Assembly: GCA_036652815.1 (NCBI GenBank)
Contig: JAVVVE010000010.1
Span: 1 to 64,000, forward strand
Length of the DNA: 64,000 bases
Reading direction: 5' to 3'
From: SZUA-378 sp036652815
GTDB taxonomy: Bacteria > Bacillota > Clostridia > Lachnospirales > Lachnospiraceae
Part shown: positions 7,952-17,350 of the stretch, piece after piece
How positions within the stretch are numbered: the stretch's first letter is position 1
Layout of the letters: every line of letters starts with the position of its first letter
Program-made: the position numbers and the translations under genes
Notes under the pieces: generated by a model
What the model was told of the DNA's origin: nothing
Databases searched by the model: none
What the model saw: the letters and a program-made list of their open reading frames with translations, nothing else

Positions 7952-10621
7952 GTGCAGATTCAACCAAATGTCATAAATGAAAAAGAAGTGAAGAAGATAC
8001 AGGACAGCTTTTGCGAAGTATCTAATGTATTCGCACTATGCACAGATCATCAAGGTCAATGGATTACAGAGATGTCAGGAGATGCGGGAGAGGTAAAAAA
8101 AATCAAGCAATTGATTAAAACTGAGCGCTTTGTGGCTATCTATAACAGAGTTGCCGGCAATTCACTGGAAGAACAGGTGGTTGAAGAAACAGATTATCCG
8201 AATCTATATATGGCGGCAATATCAATCAGGGTACATCAACAGCCGATTATGAGCTGGATTGTATGTGCTGTGATGGATACTAACGAACCTGTATGCAAAG
8301 AACTGGAAGAGATACATACCAGAATCAGCCGAAAAAGGTTTGATGATGTACTTGATTTTCTACGTAGAATATCAAATGTTGTGTTGGAATCCAAAGTACT
8401 GGTAGCAGACGCAGAGGCTGAGAATCGCAGAAGCCAAACATCTCAAAAACAGATGTGTGCTTCACTGCGAAGAACCGAAGCGGTTACCACTATCGTGCAG
8501 CTCCTTGAGAGCGAGGATCCGATAGAGGTCATCATGGAAGATATATTAAAGATATCCGGATTGTATCTGGAAGTCAGCTCGGCACAGATATTTCGTTTGA
8601 ATAAAGACGGAGAGACGATGGATGTTATGGCAGAGTGGTGCAACAAAGGAATCGTGTCTATTTTTGATCAAACGAGGAACCTGGAGCGTTCCCTATTACT
8701 GAATTATAAGAAGCCAACGGCGATATCTGCGGAAACCAAAGTATCGCAGGCTGAGAAAAAAGCAATGGAAGCCGCTCATATTAAGGCAATGATTATTATT
8801 CCTATCTTTATCAATGGAGCATTGAGCATGAGTGCATGCTTTAATGAATGTGTACTTGAGAAGACATGGGAAATAGATGAGATTAAGTTTACCAACAATG
8901 CATCCAAAATATTGCAAAGTATCCTGGTTCGTCGTATTCAGAAAAATTCACTTGCCAGTTCTTATAAATCATTGGAATCTATTTTGGATAATGTAGGCAG
9001 TGCTATTTATGTAAAAGACATTGCAACTAAGAAAGTATTGTTTGTCAATAAAATGTTAAAAGAAAATTTTGACGAGGAATATCAGGATGGTACTTTGGAT
9101 GAGCTGTTTGAGAATGGGAAACCAATCGGTAACAAAGGCGGCACCTTTGAGATTAACCATATCCATAAGAATCGTTGGTATGATCTTCATTATACTTATA
9201 TTAACTGGGTGGACGGAAGACAGGTGGCGTTATGTGCAGTCTATGACATTACCGATAAAAAAGTATATCAGAAAAAGATTGAACAGCAGGCATATACAGA
9301 CTTCTTGACAGGCCTTTATAATAGGATGTGCTGTGAACGTGATTTGGCATGGCATGTAGATAATGCGAAAAAAAACAATTTGAACGGCGCTCTTCTGTAT
9401 TTGGATTTAGATGATTTTAAGCATATTAATGATGGATTAGGGCATCAATACGGAGATGTACTGCTGAAATCAATTTCACATAATTTACAAAGGATTGAAG
9501 GGATTGATCATACCTGTTATCGTATGGGCGGTGATGAATTTGTTATTTTGGTTCCTCCTGCTTCTTATCCGAGATTTAATCTGATCGTAGAAGATATTAA
9601 AGAAATATTTGCAAAACCGTGGTTTCTAAAAGATGCAGACTATTATTGCACGATGAGCATGGGAGTCGTTGATTTTCCGAAGGATGGAGACAGCGTACAG
9701 AATCTGATTAAAAAAGCAGATATTGCGATGTATGAAGCTAAGAAAAACGGTAAAAACAGAGTGGCGTATTATTCTACTGATATTAATTCCGCATCTAATA
9801 AGCGTTTAGATGTAGAGAAGAACATGAGAGATGCTACGGTTGCCGGTTATGATGAATTTGAAGTATATTATCAGCCTATTATTGATATTCAGAAAAAAGG
9901 GATGCCATGTACAGGTGCAGAGGCACTGCTTCGCTGGAACAGTACAGAACTCGGTTTTATGCAACCGGCAGAGTTTATTCCTTTGGCAGAATATCTGGGT
10001 CTTATTAATCCAATTGGCAATCATGTATTAAGAGAGGCATGCCAGGCGTGTAAGGAATGGAATGATAACGGTTACCCCAATTATAAAGTCAATGTCAATC
10101 TGTCCGTCGTACAACTATTACAAGCAGATATTGTGGATATCGTGGCACAGACGTTAGAAGAAATAGGGATTCGACCAAAGAATCTGACCTTGGAAGTGAC
10201 CGAGAGCTTAGCCATTAATGATATGGATAGAATGAAGAAGATTTTGGGTAAAATCAAGGATTTGGGTGTACGTATTGCATTAGATGATTTTGGAACAGGA
10301 TATTCTTCTTTGAATCATATTAAAGAGATTCCATTTGATGTGATTAAAGTCGATCAAAGCTTTGTGAAAGATCTTGCAGATGATACCTATTCACAATCTT
10401 TTATTAAAATGATATCAGAACTTGCTGACAGCATAGGGGTCAGTATCTGTGTAGAAGGTATCGAGAATGAAGAACAATATAAGGTATTGGAAGGGATGAA
10501 AGTCAGCCTGATTCAAGGGTATTATTTTGACAGACCGATGTCACGAGAAGCTTTTGAGGATAAATACCTGACACATAGAAGCAAAATGTCGAAAAATGAG
10601 ACTTCCATCGGGACAAAATAG
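7952..10621 (+). CDS. PocR-GAF-PAS-GGDEF-EAL c-di-GMP turnover protein
   Basis: An 889-aa soluble protein. Residues ~10-140 resemble a PocR sensory domain (KIQDSFCEVSNVFALCTDHQG), ~175-320 a GAF domain and ~330-435 a PAS domain. GGDEF covers ~445-610 with intact GGDEF. EAL covers ~625-880 with EALLRW, DDFGTGYSSL and KVDQSF, so both cyclase and phosphodiesterase look competent. The RxxD inhibitory site is not conserved. I place the start at GTG 7952 because GGAGG lies 6 nt upstream; earlier in-frame starts lack a ribosome site. The 3' end overlaps the convergent C26 gene by 81 bp. Confidence 0.9.
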   Translation: MQIQPNVINEKEVKKIQDSFCEVSNVFALCTDHQGQWITEMSGDAGEVKKIKQLIKTERFVAIYNRVAGNSLEEQVVEETDYPNLYMAAISIRVHQQPIMSWIVCAVMDTNEPVCKELEEIHTRISRKRFDDVLDFLRRISNVVLESKVLVADAEAENRRSQTSQKQMCASLRRTEAVTTIVQLLESEDPIEVIMEDILKISGLYLEVSSAQIFRLNKDGETMDVMAEWCNKGIVSIFDQTRNLERSLLLNYKKPTAISAETKVSQAEKKAMEAAHIKAMIIIPIFINGALSMSACFNECVLEKTWEIDEIKFTNNASKILQSILVRRIQKNSLASSYKSLESILDNVGSAIYVKDIATKKVLFVNKMLKENFDEEYQDGTLDELFENGKPIGNKGGTFEINHIHKNRWYDLHYTYINWVDGRQVALCAVYDITDKKVYQKKIEQQAYTDFLTGLYNRMCCERDLAWHVDNAKKNNLNGALLYLDLDDFKHINDGLGHQYGDVLLKSISHNLQRIEGIDHTCYRMGGDEFVILVPPASYPRFNLIVEDIKEIFAKPWFLKDADYYCTMSMGVVDFPKDGDSVQNLIKKADIAMYEAKKNGKNRVAYYSTDINSASNKRLDVEKNMRDATVAGYDEFEVYYQPIIDIQKKGMPCTGAEALLRWNSTELGFMQPAEFIPLAEYLGLINPIGNHVLREACQACKEWNDNGYPNYKVNVNLSVVQLLQADIVDIVAQTLEEIGIRPKNLTLEVTESLAINDMDRMKKILGKIKDLGVRIALDDFGTGYSSLNHIKEIPFDVIKVDQSFVKDLADDTYSQSFIKMISELADSIGVSICVEGIENEEQYKVLEGMKVSLIQGYYFDRPMSREAFEDKYLTHRSKMSKNETSIGTK

Positions 10622-11203
10622 CCGTTCTGGATGCCATTGTAATGCAATAATGGGCAGAGAAGCGTGACAGATTGCTTCGACAACATGATCCGGTGTACTC
10701 AACTGAACAATATGGATTCCCTTACCCGGTGCTCCCACTCCTTGGTGGTGAGCACTGTTTGTTATCATAGCTCTGCCATATAGTAAGTCGATGAAAGAGC
10801 CGGGTGTCGCATGGGTTAGGTGCGTGGAATCCGTCAAATCCCATGCGTGTAGAGGAGCGTTTGGTAAGTCTTGAATTAAGGTACCGTTAAAATACAGATT
10901 GATGAGCTGCAATCCTTTACAGATTCCAAGGATTGGTTTTTGTGCTTGAACAAAAGCATCTAATAAAGCAAACTGTTGTTTATCTAAATCAATATCGATA
11001 TTGCGAGATCCAAGATTATCACAATGGAATAAAGAAGGAGCAATGTCACCTCCACCCGGTAAGAGAAGACCGGTATAGGTATTGATCGAAACGGATGATT
11101 CTTCCAATGGTTCAGGCATCACACCTGCATTTTGCAAAGCATGGCAATAAGCAATCGTTTGATTACGATGTCCGGCTACAAGAACATGAGGAACGTCTGT
11201 CAC
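10541..11203 (-). CDS. Class I glutamine amidotransferase-like (peptidase C26) hydrolase
   Basis: A 220-aa protein of the gamma-glutamyl-GABA hydrolase type. LLLPGGGDIAPSLF comes early, the nucleophile elbow is GICKG, and the His-Glu pair is in LQWHPE, completing the Cys-His-Glu triad. The likely role is cleaving gamma-glutamyl amides in the cytoplasm, but the substrate is not determined. The start is probably GTG 11203, with AGGGAG 6 nt upstream; a TTG two codons earlier is too close to that site. Its last 27 codons lie antisense to the end of the GGDEF-EAL gene. Confidence 0.85.
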   Translation of the reverse strand: MTDVPHVLVAGHRNQTIAYCHALQNAGVMPEPLEESSVSINTYTGLLLPGGGDIAPSLFHCDNLGSRNIDIDLDKQQFALLDAFVQAQKPILGICKGLQLINLYFNGTLIQDLPNAPLHAWDLTDSTHLTHATPGSFIDLLYGRAMITNSAHHQGVGAPGKGIHIVQLSTPDHVVEAICHASLPIIALQWHPERLFCPDGSLIFRHFASMCQVFILKSFS

Positions 11204-11246
11204 AGTCAACTCCCTAAGGCACGATGAGGTAAGCCTGTTTATTAAA

Positions 11247-11285
11247 AAAAGTGTAAGTCTGATAAAATCAGCACTTACACTTTTC
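11247..11285 (-). terminator. Terminator of the DUF975 gene
   Basis: GTGTAAGT-CTGAT and ATCAG-C-ACTTACAC form a 13-bp stem with one bulge around an AAA loop, followed on the minus strand by seven T. Confidence 0.85.
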
Positions 11286-11310
11286 TATCTTACAATATGA
11301 TATGCAGCAA

Positions 11311-12051
11311 TTACATAATCGGGACTTCTATGTTGGGGATATCCAGATTTCTATCTTCTTGTGGTGGATTCGTTAGGTATCTTAAATTATCATAGTATAC
11401 AGAATTAGTTAAATAGATATAAGGCTGTACATATAACATTGCGATTCCACAGGTAACCATACTAAGTAATTCCCATAAAATGAATGAGATCTGTAAAACG
11501 AAATATTCCCATAGATGTCCGGACATCATAGCTTTACTTTCATTGATGCATTGCATAATACCTTTGTCCGGGTCGTCAATAAAGATCATGAATGCCTGCG
11601 AATAACGAAGCATCGCAATATATCCCGGAATAATGAAGAGCAGTGACCATAACGTAGTAAATAACGATATCATAAAGGTTAAACCGAAAATCTTTACAAA
11701 ATGAGAAAAATAAGAAAACAAAGTTCCGATACCGGCTTGTTGGTGACGAATCGTCTTTAGCGTATAGGTGAAAAAGCCAACCATCAGAATGGAAGTCAGG
11801 ACTCCGATAATCAGCGAAAATAGAGCTGTAATCGGTAATGCTAAGAGTACACTGCTCAGTTCTGCATTTTCGGGATCGGTTATCGAGGCACCGATACCGG
11901 CAGCTGTCATGATCATTCCCATGATAAAGGGAAGCACGAATGCAATGGCACTGTTCAGTAAGGTAAAGATTAGTCCAACGAGAATCGGATGCGTAGTTGC
12001 CGAAGCCATGGCTTCTCGGGCACGTTGTTTCATTTCTACTCTGGTTAACAT
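11311..12051 (-). CDS. DUF975 family integral membrane protein
   Basis: A 246-aa protein with about five or six membrane segments. It has the DUF975 hallmarks: an N-terminal amphipathic stretch, a GFFTYTL segment, and ESKAMMSGHLWEYFVLQISFI before the last helices. The biochemical role is not established. AAAAGGAGATTATT precedes the ATG. It is a single-gene unit with its own promoter (12109-12136) and terminator. Confidence 0.85.
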   Translation of the reverse strand: MLTRVEMKQRAREAMASATTHPILVGLIFTLLNSAIAFVLPFIMGMIMTAAGIGASITDPENAELSSVLLALPITALFSLIIGVLTSILMVGFFTYTLKTIRHQQAGIGTLFSYFSHFVKIFGLTFMISLFTTLWSLLFIIPGYIAMLRYSQAFMIFIDDPDKGIMQCINESKAMMSGHLWEYFVLQISFILWELLSMVTCGIAMLYVQPYIYLTNSVYYDNLRYLTNPPQEDRNLDIPNIEVPIM

Positions 12052-12108
12052 AATAATCTCCTTTTAAATTTCAAATTTTTAATAGAATTTTAATAAATGC
12101 TTTCATAC

Positions 12109-12136
12109 AGTATAGCACAACTAAGGGAGATAGCAA
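12109..12136 (-). promoter_or_regulatory. Promoter of the DUF975 gene
   Basis: Minus strand TTGCTA (12131-12136), 16-nt spacer, TATACT (12109-12114). Confidence 0.6.
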
Positions 12137-12152
12137 AGATTTATTTTAACGC

Positions 12153-12181
12153 TTTATTAATTGTATGGTATATGGTAATAT
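12153..12181 (+). promoter_or_regulatory. Probable glnS promoter
   Basis: TTTATT (12153-12158), 17-nt spacer, TAATAT (12176-12181), 53 bp before the ATG. The short leader shows no T-box. Confidence 0.5.
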
Positions 12182-12234
12182 TAATACTTGAGGATTGGAA
12201 ATAAAGGAAAGAATATCGGAAAGGCGTGGAAAAA

Positions 12235-13944
12235 ATGAGTGAAACAGACAATATAGATCAAGAAGTAAAAAAGGAAGAAGTAATCTCCAGAAACTTTATT
12301 GAACAGGCAATTGATAAGGATCTGGCAGAGGGAGTATATGATCATGTACATACCAGATTTCCACCGGAACCAAATGGATATTTACATATCGGACATGCCA
12401 AGTCGATTTTACTGAATTATGGTTTGGCACAGGAATATCACGGCCAGTTCAATATGCGATTTGATGATACGAATCCAACCAAAGAGAAAACGGAGTTCGT
12501 GGATTCTATTAAAAAAGATATTCAATGGCTGGGGGCAGATTGGGAAGATCGTCTGTTCTTTGCTTCCAATTATTTTGAACAGATGTATGAAGGGGCTGTT
12601 AAGCTAATTTCTAAGGGAAAAGCCTATGTGTGCGATTTGTCAGCAGATGAAATACGTGAATATCGAGGAACGCTCACAGAACCGGGTAAGAATAGCCCAT
12701 ATAGAGACAGAAGTATAGAAGAGAACTTAGAGTTATTTGACAATATGAAGCATGGTGTTTATGAGGATGGTACGAAGGTGCTGCGAGCGAAGATTGATAT
12801 GGCATCTCCTAATATTAATATGAGAGATCCGATCCTGTATCGCGTTGCACATATGACGCATCATAATACAGGGGATACCTGGTGTATCTATCCTATGTAT
12901 GATTATGCACATCCGGTAGAAGATGCGATTGAGGGGATCACCCATTCTATCTGTACTCTTGAATTTGAAGATCATAGACCATTATATGACTGGGTAGTCA
13001 GAGAACTGGAATATCCACATCCACCCAGACAGATTGAATTTGCCAAGATGTATCTGACGCATGTTGTCACCGGGAAAAGATATATTAAGAAATTAGTGGA
13101 AACAGGAGTAGTAGATGGATGGGACGATCCGAGACTGGTATCGATTGCGGCACTCAGAAGACGTGGATTTACACCGGAATCGATTAAGATGTTTGTGGAT
13201 ATGTGTGGTATCTCAAAGAGCAATTCCTCATCGGATTATGCTATGCTCGAATATTGTATCAGAGAAGATCTCAAATTAAAGAAATCCAGAGTGATGGCAG
13301 TACTTGATCCCATTAAGTTAATCATAGACAATTATCCGGAAGGCCAGGTTGAATATCTGGAAGTTCCTAATAACATGGAAAACGAAGCACTTGGGATGCG
13401 ACAGGTACCTTTTGGAAGAGAACTTTATATTGATAGGGAAGATTTTATGGAAGAACCTCCTAAAAAATATTTCCGTTTATTCCCGGGCAATGAAGTGCGC
13501 CTGATGCATGCTTATTTTGTAACGTGCAATAGCTTTGAAAAAGATGAAACAGGGAGAATTACGCAGATTCATTGCACCTATGACCCTAAGACAAAGTGTG
13601 GCACGGGGTTTGCGGAACGTAAAGTAAAGGGAACGATTCACTGGGTGCCCGCAGAGCAGGCAATAAAAGCGCAGATACGTTTATATGAGAATATCGTAGA
13701 TGAGACCAAAGAAGTATATGATGAAGAGGGTAATGTGAATGTGAATCCCAATTCCTTAGTTACCTTAACAGATTGTTATGTAGAACCAATCTTGAACGGT
13801 GCAACAGCACCGGATAGTTTTCAATTTGTAAGACAAGGATATTTTTGTGTTGATTCAAAAGATTCCACACCGGATTCGTTGGTCTTTAATAGAATTGTAT
13901 CACTGAAAAGTTCTTATGTACTTCCTAAGAACAGCAAAAAATAG
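12235..13944 (+). CDS. glnS: Glutaminyl-tRNA synthetase
   Basis: A 569-aa class Ic synthetase charging tRNA-Gln. PPEPNGYLHIGHAKS carries HIGH near residue 45, and FNMRFDDTNP follows. DGWDDPRL and the anticodon-binding beta-barrels fill the C-terminal part. The usual KMSKS-type signature before DGWDDPR (SKRKL in E. coli GlnRS) is replaced by VTGKRYIKKLV. I chose ATG 12235; an in-frame GTG lies three codons upstream. A glnS gene implies at least partly direct Gln-tRNA formation. Confidence 0.93.
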   Translation: MSETDNIDQEVKKEEVISRNFIEQAIDKDLAEGVYDHVHTRFPPEPNGYLHIGHAKSILLNYGLAQEYHGQFNMRFDDTNPTKEKTEFVDSIKKDIQWLGADWEDRLFFASNYFEQMYEGAVKLISKGKAYVCDLSADEIREYRGTLTEPGKNSPYRDRSIEENLELFDNMKHGVYEDGTKVLRAKIDMASPNINMRDPILYRVAHMTHHNTGDTWCIYPMYDYAHPVEDAIEGITHSICTLEFEDHRPLYDWVVRELEYPHPPRQIEFAKMYLTHVVTGKRYIKKLVETGVVDGWDDPRLVSIAALRRRGFTPESIKMFVDMCGISKSNSSSDYAMLEYCIREDLKLKKSRVMAVLDPIKLIIDNYPEGQVEYLEVPNNMENEALGMRQVPFGRELYIDREDFMEEPPKKYFRLFPGNEVRLMHAYFVTCNSFEKDETGRITQIHCTYDPKTKCGTGFAERKVKGTIHWVPAEQAIKAQIRLYENIVDETKEVYDEEGNVNVNPNSLVTLTDCYVEPILNGATAPDSFQFVRQGYFCVDSKDSTPDSLVFNRIVSLKSSYVLPKNSKK

Positions 13945-13960
13945 TTGGAGGGTATTAGAC

Positions 13961-14803
13961 ATGGCAGGATTATTAGATGGTTTAAGTGCATTTGGATTAG
14001 GCAATCTGGAGGGCGCATCTTTATTTGAGGCACCGAAGGAAGAGAAACAGGATGATTCGCTAACCAAAGAACAGAAACAATTACAGCAAGAGCAAGATTT
14101 TATCTTTGACAAGAATTACACTTGTCCGGTTTGTGATAAAGAATTTAAGAATAAGACCGTAAAAGTAGGAAAGGCAAAATTAGCAGGAACAGACCTTGAT
14201 TTAAGACCGAGGTATGAGGGAATCGATCTTTTAAAATATGATATTGTTTTATGCCCACGTTGTGGCTATGCGGCATTAACAAGATATTTTAAATCAGTAT
14301 CTGCATTCCAGTCCAAGAAGATAAAGGAAACCATCAGTGCTTCCTTTAAAGAAAAGAAAGAAACCAGTGAAATCTATTCTTATGAAGATGCACTGGAACG
14401 TTATAAATTAACATTGGCAAATGCGATTGTAAAACAGGGAAAATCAAGTGAAAAAGCGTATATATGCCTGAAATCAGCGTGGCTGTTACGTGGCTGGCAA
14501 GAGAGTCTTGAAGAAGAGGATCCTCAAAAAGCAGAACTGGCAGAAGAAGAACAGGAATATTTAAAAAATGCACTGGAAGGATTTGTATCAGCACGTCAGA
14601 GTGAAGGATATCCGATGTGTGGTATGGATGAAGAAACAGTAGATTATATGATAGCTGTATTGGCGATGGGATGCTCTAAGCTCGATGTGGCAAGTAAGAT
14701 GGTAGCGAGTCTTTTGACTAAGAATGGTGGTAATCCACGCATGAAAGAAAAAGCAAGGGATTTGAAAGAAATCTTAATGGATCGTATTAAACAGAAAAAA
14801 TAA
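13961..14803 (+). CDS. DUF2225 family protein
   Basis: A 280-aa soluble protein. Two CxxC knuckles, CPVC at about residue 51 and CPRC at about 95, probably bind zinc. The C-terminal two thirds is helical, with TPR-like character. The family is common in Clostridia but has no established function. TTGGAGGG before the ATG and a 16-bp gap to glnS indicate co-transcription. Confidence 0.8.
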   Translation: MAGLLDGLSAFGLGNLEGASLFEAPKEEKQDDSLTKEQKQLQQEQDFIFDKNYTCPVCDKEFKNKTVKVGKAKLAGTDLDLRPRYEGIDLLKYDIVLCPRCGYAALTRYFKSVSAFQSKKIKETISASFKEKKETSEIYSYEDALERYKLTLANAIVKQGKSSEKAYICLKSAWLLRGWQESLEEEDPQKAELAEEEQEYLKNALEGFVSARQSEGYPMCGMDEETVDYMIAVLAMGCSKLDVASKMVASLLTKNGGNPRMKEKARDLKEILMDRIKQKK

Positions 14804-14851
14804 TCAAAGTGCAGCAGCTTGCAGCAACTCCTAAAAGAAACGGTTGATTAA

Positions 14852-16273
14852 ATGAATGAATTGTCCATACCGTTAGAGGCTCACGGTAAGCAGCCGTTGT
14901 ATGAACAGATCTATACCTATATACGCAATGAAATCAGAGAGGGGAAGCTTCTGCGGGATGAGAAGCTTCCCTCAACACGTGCCCTGGCAGAGCATCTGCA
15001 AGTGTCCAGAAGTACAGTTGATTTGGCGTACGACCAACTTTTATCAGAAGGCTATCTGGAGTCTAAACCCTATAAAGGGTATTATGTCTGTCCAATTGAA
15101 GGACTGCTTTCGCTGCAGTCGTCCAACGACATAACCGCATATGATGTTGTATCCAATCCACCAACGGAGAAAAAGAACTACCTCTATGATTTTACAACCA
15201 ATGGAATTGATAGAGAAGGCTTTCCTTTTGCAACCTGGAGACGTATCTGCAAAAATACATTGCTAGAACATGAAGACGCTCTGTTCAGTATGGGAGATTC
15301 CGGTGGAGAAGAGGTGCTGCGAACTGTGATTGCAGGATATTTACATACCTCTCGTGGTGTCAACTGCAGTGCGAGGCAGATCGTGATAGGGGCCGGAAAT
15401 GACTACCTTCTTTTACTCCTGGCGAAGATATTGGGCTCTGATAGAACGGTTGCGATGGAAGAGGCGACTTATACCAGGGCACAACGTACTTTTTTGTCCT
15501 GTGGATATCATCTGATCACAGTGCCGATGGATGAATCGGGGATGTGTGTAGAACACTTAGAGGACAGTGAAGCGGACATTGCTTATGTCATGCCGGCACA
15601 TCAGTATCCTATGGGTATTGTTATGCCAATAGGCAGAAGAACAGAATTACTTAACTGGGCGAGTCAATCGAATTGCAGATATATTATAGAAGATGATTAT
15701 GACAGTGAATTTCGTTATAAAGGAAAACCCATTCCATCGTTACAGGCATCTGATCAGGATGGCAGTGTTATCTATATTGGTACTTTTTCCAAATCAATAG
15801 CACCGGCTATCCGAGTGAGCTTTATGGTCTTGCCACAGGAGTTATTAAAGCAGTATGAGAGTACGACCGATTATCTTGCTTCTACCGTATCCAGAACCGA
15901 TCAGATGATGCTGGCGGAATTTTTACGTGGAGGCTATTATGAGCGGCATTTGAATAAAATGCGTAAATATTATAAAACGAAGCATGATCTGCTGCTTAGC
16001 TGTTTAAAGGGGTTATCAGCGAAATTCAGAATCTCGGGGGAAAATGCCGGTCTGCATATTTTACTGCATTATACCGGAGAAAAAAGTGAAATGGAATTGG
16101 TAGAGGAAGCGAAAAAACAGGGCGTACGTGTGTATGGCTTGTCGGAGACCTGCGATAGACAGGGAGGCGATTTAAGGATATCGCCGATTTTATTGCTTGG
16201 CTATGGTGGATTATCGGAACAGCAGATTACAGAGGGTACAAAAAAACTGTTAGAGGCGTGGAACACGCTCTAA
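14852..16273 (+). CDS. MocR/PdxR-type GntR regulator with aminotransferase domain
   Basis: A 473-aa protein. The N-terminal winged helix (~12-80; LPSTRALAEHLQVSRSTVDLAY) is of GntR type. The C-terminal ~350 residues form a fold-type I PLP domain with the Schiff-base lysine in YIGTFSKSIAP. MocR regulators sense PLP or amino-acid aldimines and control vitamin B6, GABA or similar genes. No obvious target is adjacent. The ribosome site is weak. The terminator of the convergent small gene lies inside the last codons. Confidence 0.88.
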   Translation: MNELSIPLEAHGKQPLYEQIYTYIRNEIREGKLLRDEKLPSTRALAEHLQVSRSTVDLAYDQLLSEGYLESKPYKGYYVCPIEGLLSLQSSNDITAYDVVSNPPTEKKNYLYDFTTNGIDREGFPFATWRRICKNTLLEHEDALFSMGDSGGEEVLRTVIAGYLHTSRGVNCSARQIVIGAGNDYLLLLLAKILGSDRTVAMEEATYTRAQRTFLSCGYHLITVPMDESGMCVEHLEDSEADIAYVMPAHQYPMGIVMPIGRRTELLNWASQSNCRYIIEDDYDSEFRYKGKPIPSLQASDQDGSVIYIGTFSKSIAPAIRVSFMVLPQELLKQYESTTDYLASTVSRTDQMMLAEFLRGGYYERHLNKMRKYYKTKHDLLLSCLKGLSAKFRISGENAGLHILLHYTGEKSEMELVEEAKKQGVRVYGLSETCDRQGGDLRISPILLLGYGGLSEQQITEGTKKLLEAWNTL

Positions 16274-16276
16274 CAG
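16240..16276 (-). terminator. Terminator of the 88-aa gene, inside the MocR gene end
   Basis: CTGTTAGAG and CTCTAACAG with inner CGTG/CACG (16247-16276) make a 13-bp stem with one bulge. On the minus strand it runs into TTTTTT (16241-16246). Confidence 0.8.
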
Positions 16277-16294
16277 TCTGCAGGTTTCATGGCA

Positions 16295-16561
16295 CTAAAT
16301 GGATTCTTCTTCCTCGATATCATCATCGAAGAATTCTTCTACATGGTCACTTGGCTTGTTATCATCTAAATTAAGGGAAACATAAGAACGTTCCTGGGAC
16401 GAATCCGGGGTAGTATCATCTAAATCATCATCAAAATCGTCAAAATCATCCTCGTCCTCTGATATTTCATCTTTCTTATTTTGCATATAATAATATGCAC
16501 CTGCGGCAACTGCACCTACGGCAGCAGTGAATACCAAAAACTTTCCAAATTTCTTAGCCAT
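16295..16561 (-). CDS. Small membrane-anchored acidic protein, unknown function
   Basis: 88 aa. A short positive N-terminus precedes one membrane helix (residues ~8-26, with an alanine/glycine-rich face), followed by a highly acidic tail rich in Asp, Glu and Ser. AAAGGAG precedes the ATG. No family can be named. The form, one helix plus a charged tail, resembles small envelope accessory proteins. Upstream on the minus strand is TTTCAA-16-TACAAT. Confidence 0.7.
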   Translation of the reverse strand: MAKKFGKFLVFTAAVGAVAAGAYYYMQNKKDEISEDEDDFDDFDDDLDDTTPDSSQERSYVSLNLDDNKPSDHVEEFFDDDIEEEESI

Positions 16562-16640
16562 AAATGTACTCCTTTCACTTTCTATATTGAGTATTGTAAT
16601 ACTATTTTACCAAATTGAAAAGGGATATCTGTATAAAATA

Positions 16641-16693
16641 TTGAAATGATTAAAAAAATGTGATATGCTTGCACAACATGACTGCAATAGTCA
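16641..16693 (+). promoter_or_regulatory. Promoter and operator of the second TetR gene
   Basis: TTGAAA (16641-16646), 17-nt spacer, TATGCT (16664-16669). TGACT-GCAAT-AGTCA, a perfect inverted repeat, is at 16679-16693 over the expected start site. This fits autorepression. Confidence 0.6.
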
Positions 16694-16744
16694 ATCGCAA
16701 TCATGAAACTATAGTAAATGTGCAGCGGTATTTGGGAGTCCATC

Positions 16745-17350
16745 ATGAATGATAAATTCTTTGATTTAAAAAAAGAAAAACAGGATAGAATCATAAATGC
16801 AGCCCTAAAGATATTTAGTCTTCATGCGTATCGACATGCCAGTACGGATGAAATGGTGCAGGAAGCGGGCATTAGCAAGGGACTGCTCTTTCATTATTTT
16901 GACAATAAACTTGGATTGTATTCTTTTTTATATGCTTATAGTATTAAATATGTAGCGATTGAACTTTATCAAACGGTCAGCATCAAAGAAAATAATTATT
17001 TTGAACTTTTGAAGCAGGTGGAATATGCACATTATCAGGCGATGACAGTATATCCATATATGTTGTTTTTCCTTGAGCGAGCGGATAAAGAAGTGGAGAT
17101 AGAAGTCTGTGAAGCAATTGAGGACAAAAAGAAAGAACGTGCCACAGCATACAGCCGGATATATCAACACGCTAGTCAAATAGATTTTAAGGAAAACATC
17201 GACCCACAACAGGCATTGCATATTATACAGTATACCATAGATGGTATTAAGTCCGAGTATGCCGGAGCGGGTATGGATGATGGAAAAGAGATGTATATGC
17301 AGCTTGCCCTTTATTTAGATACGCTCCAAGCTCTTTATTTACGCTGCTGA
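16745..17350 (+). CDS. TetR/AcrR family transcriptional regulator
   Basis: A 201-aa protein. The TetR DNA-binding domain covers residues 8-58 (AGISKGLLFHYFDNKLGLY). The C-terminal ligand domain is not assignable. The start is ATG 16745 after GGGAGT with a 5-nt gap; the in-frame ATG at 16718 has no ribosome site. The 3' end overlaps the convergent DUF6062 gene by 16 bp. No transporter or enzyme is co-directional, so its target beyond itself is unknown. Confidence 0.88.
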   Translation: MNDKFFDLKKEKQDRIINAALKIFSLHAYRHASTDEMVQEAGISKGLLFHYFDNKLGLYSFLYAYSIKYVAIELYQTVSIKENNYFELLKQVEYAHYQAMTVYPYMLFFLERADKEVEIEVCEAIEDKKKERATAYSRIYQHASQIDFKENIDPQQALHIIQYTIDGIKSEYAGAGMDDGKEMYMQLALYLDTLQALYLRC

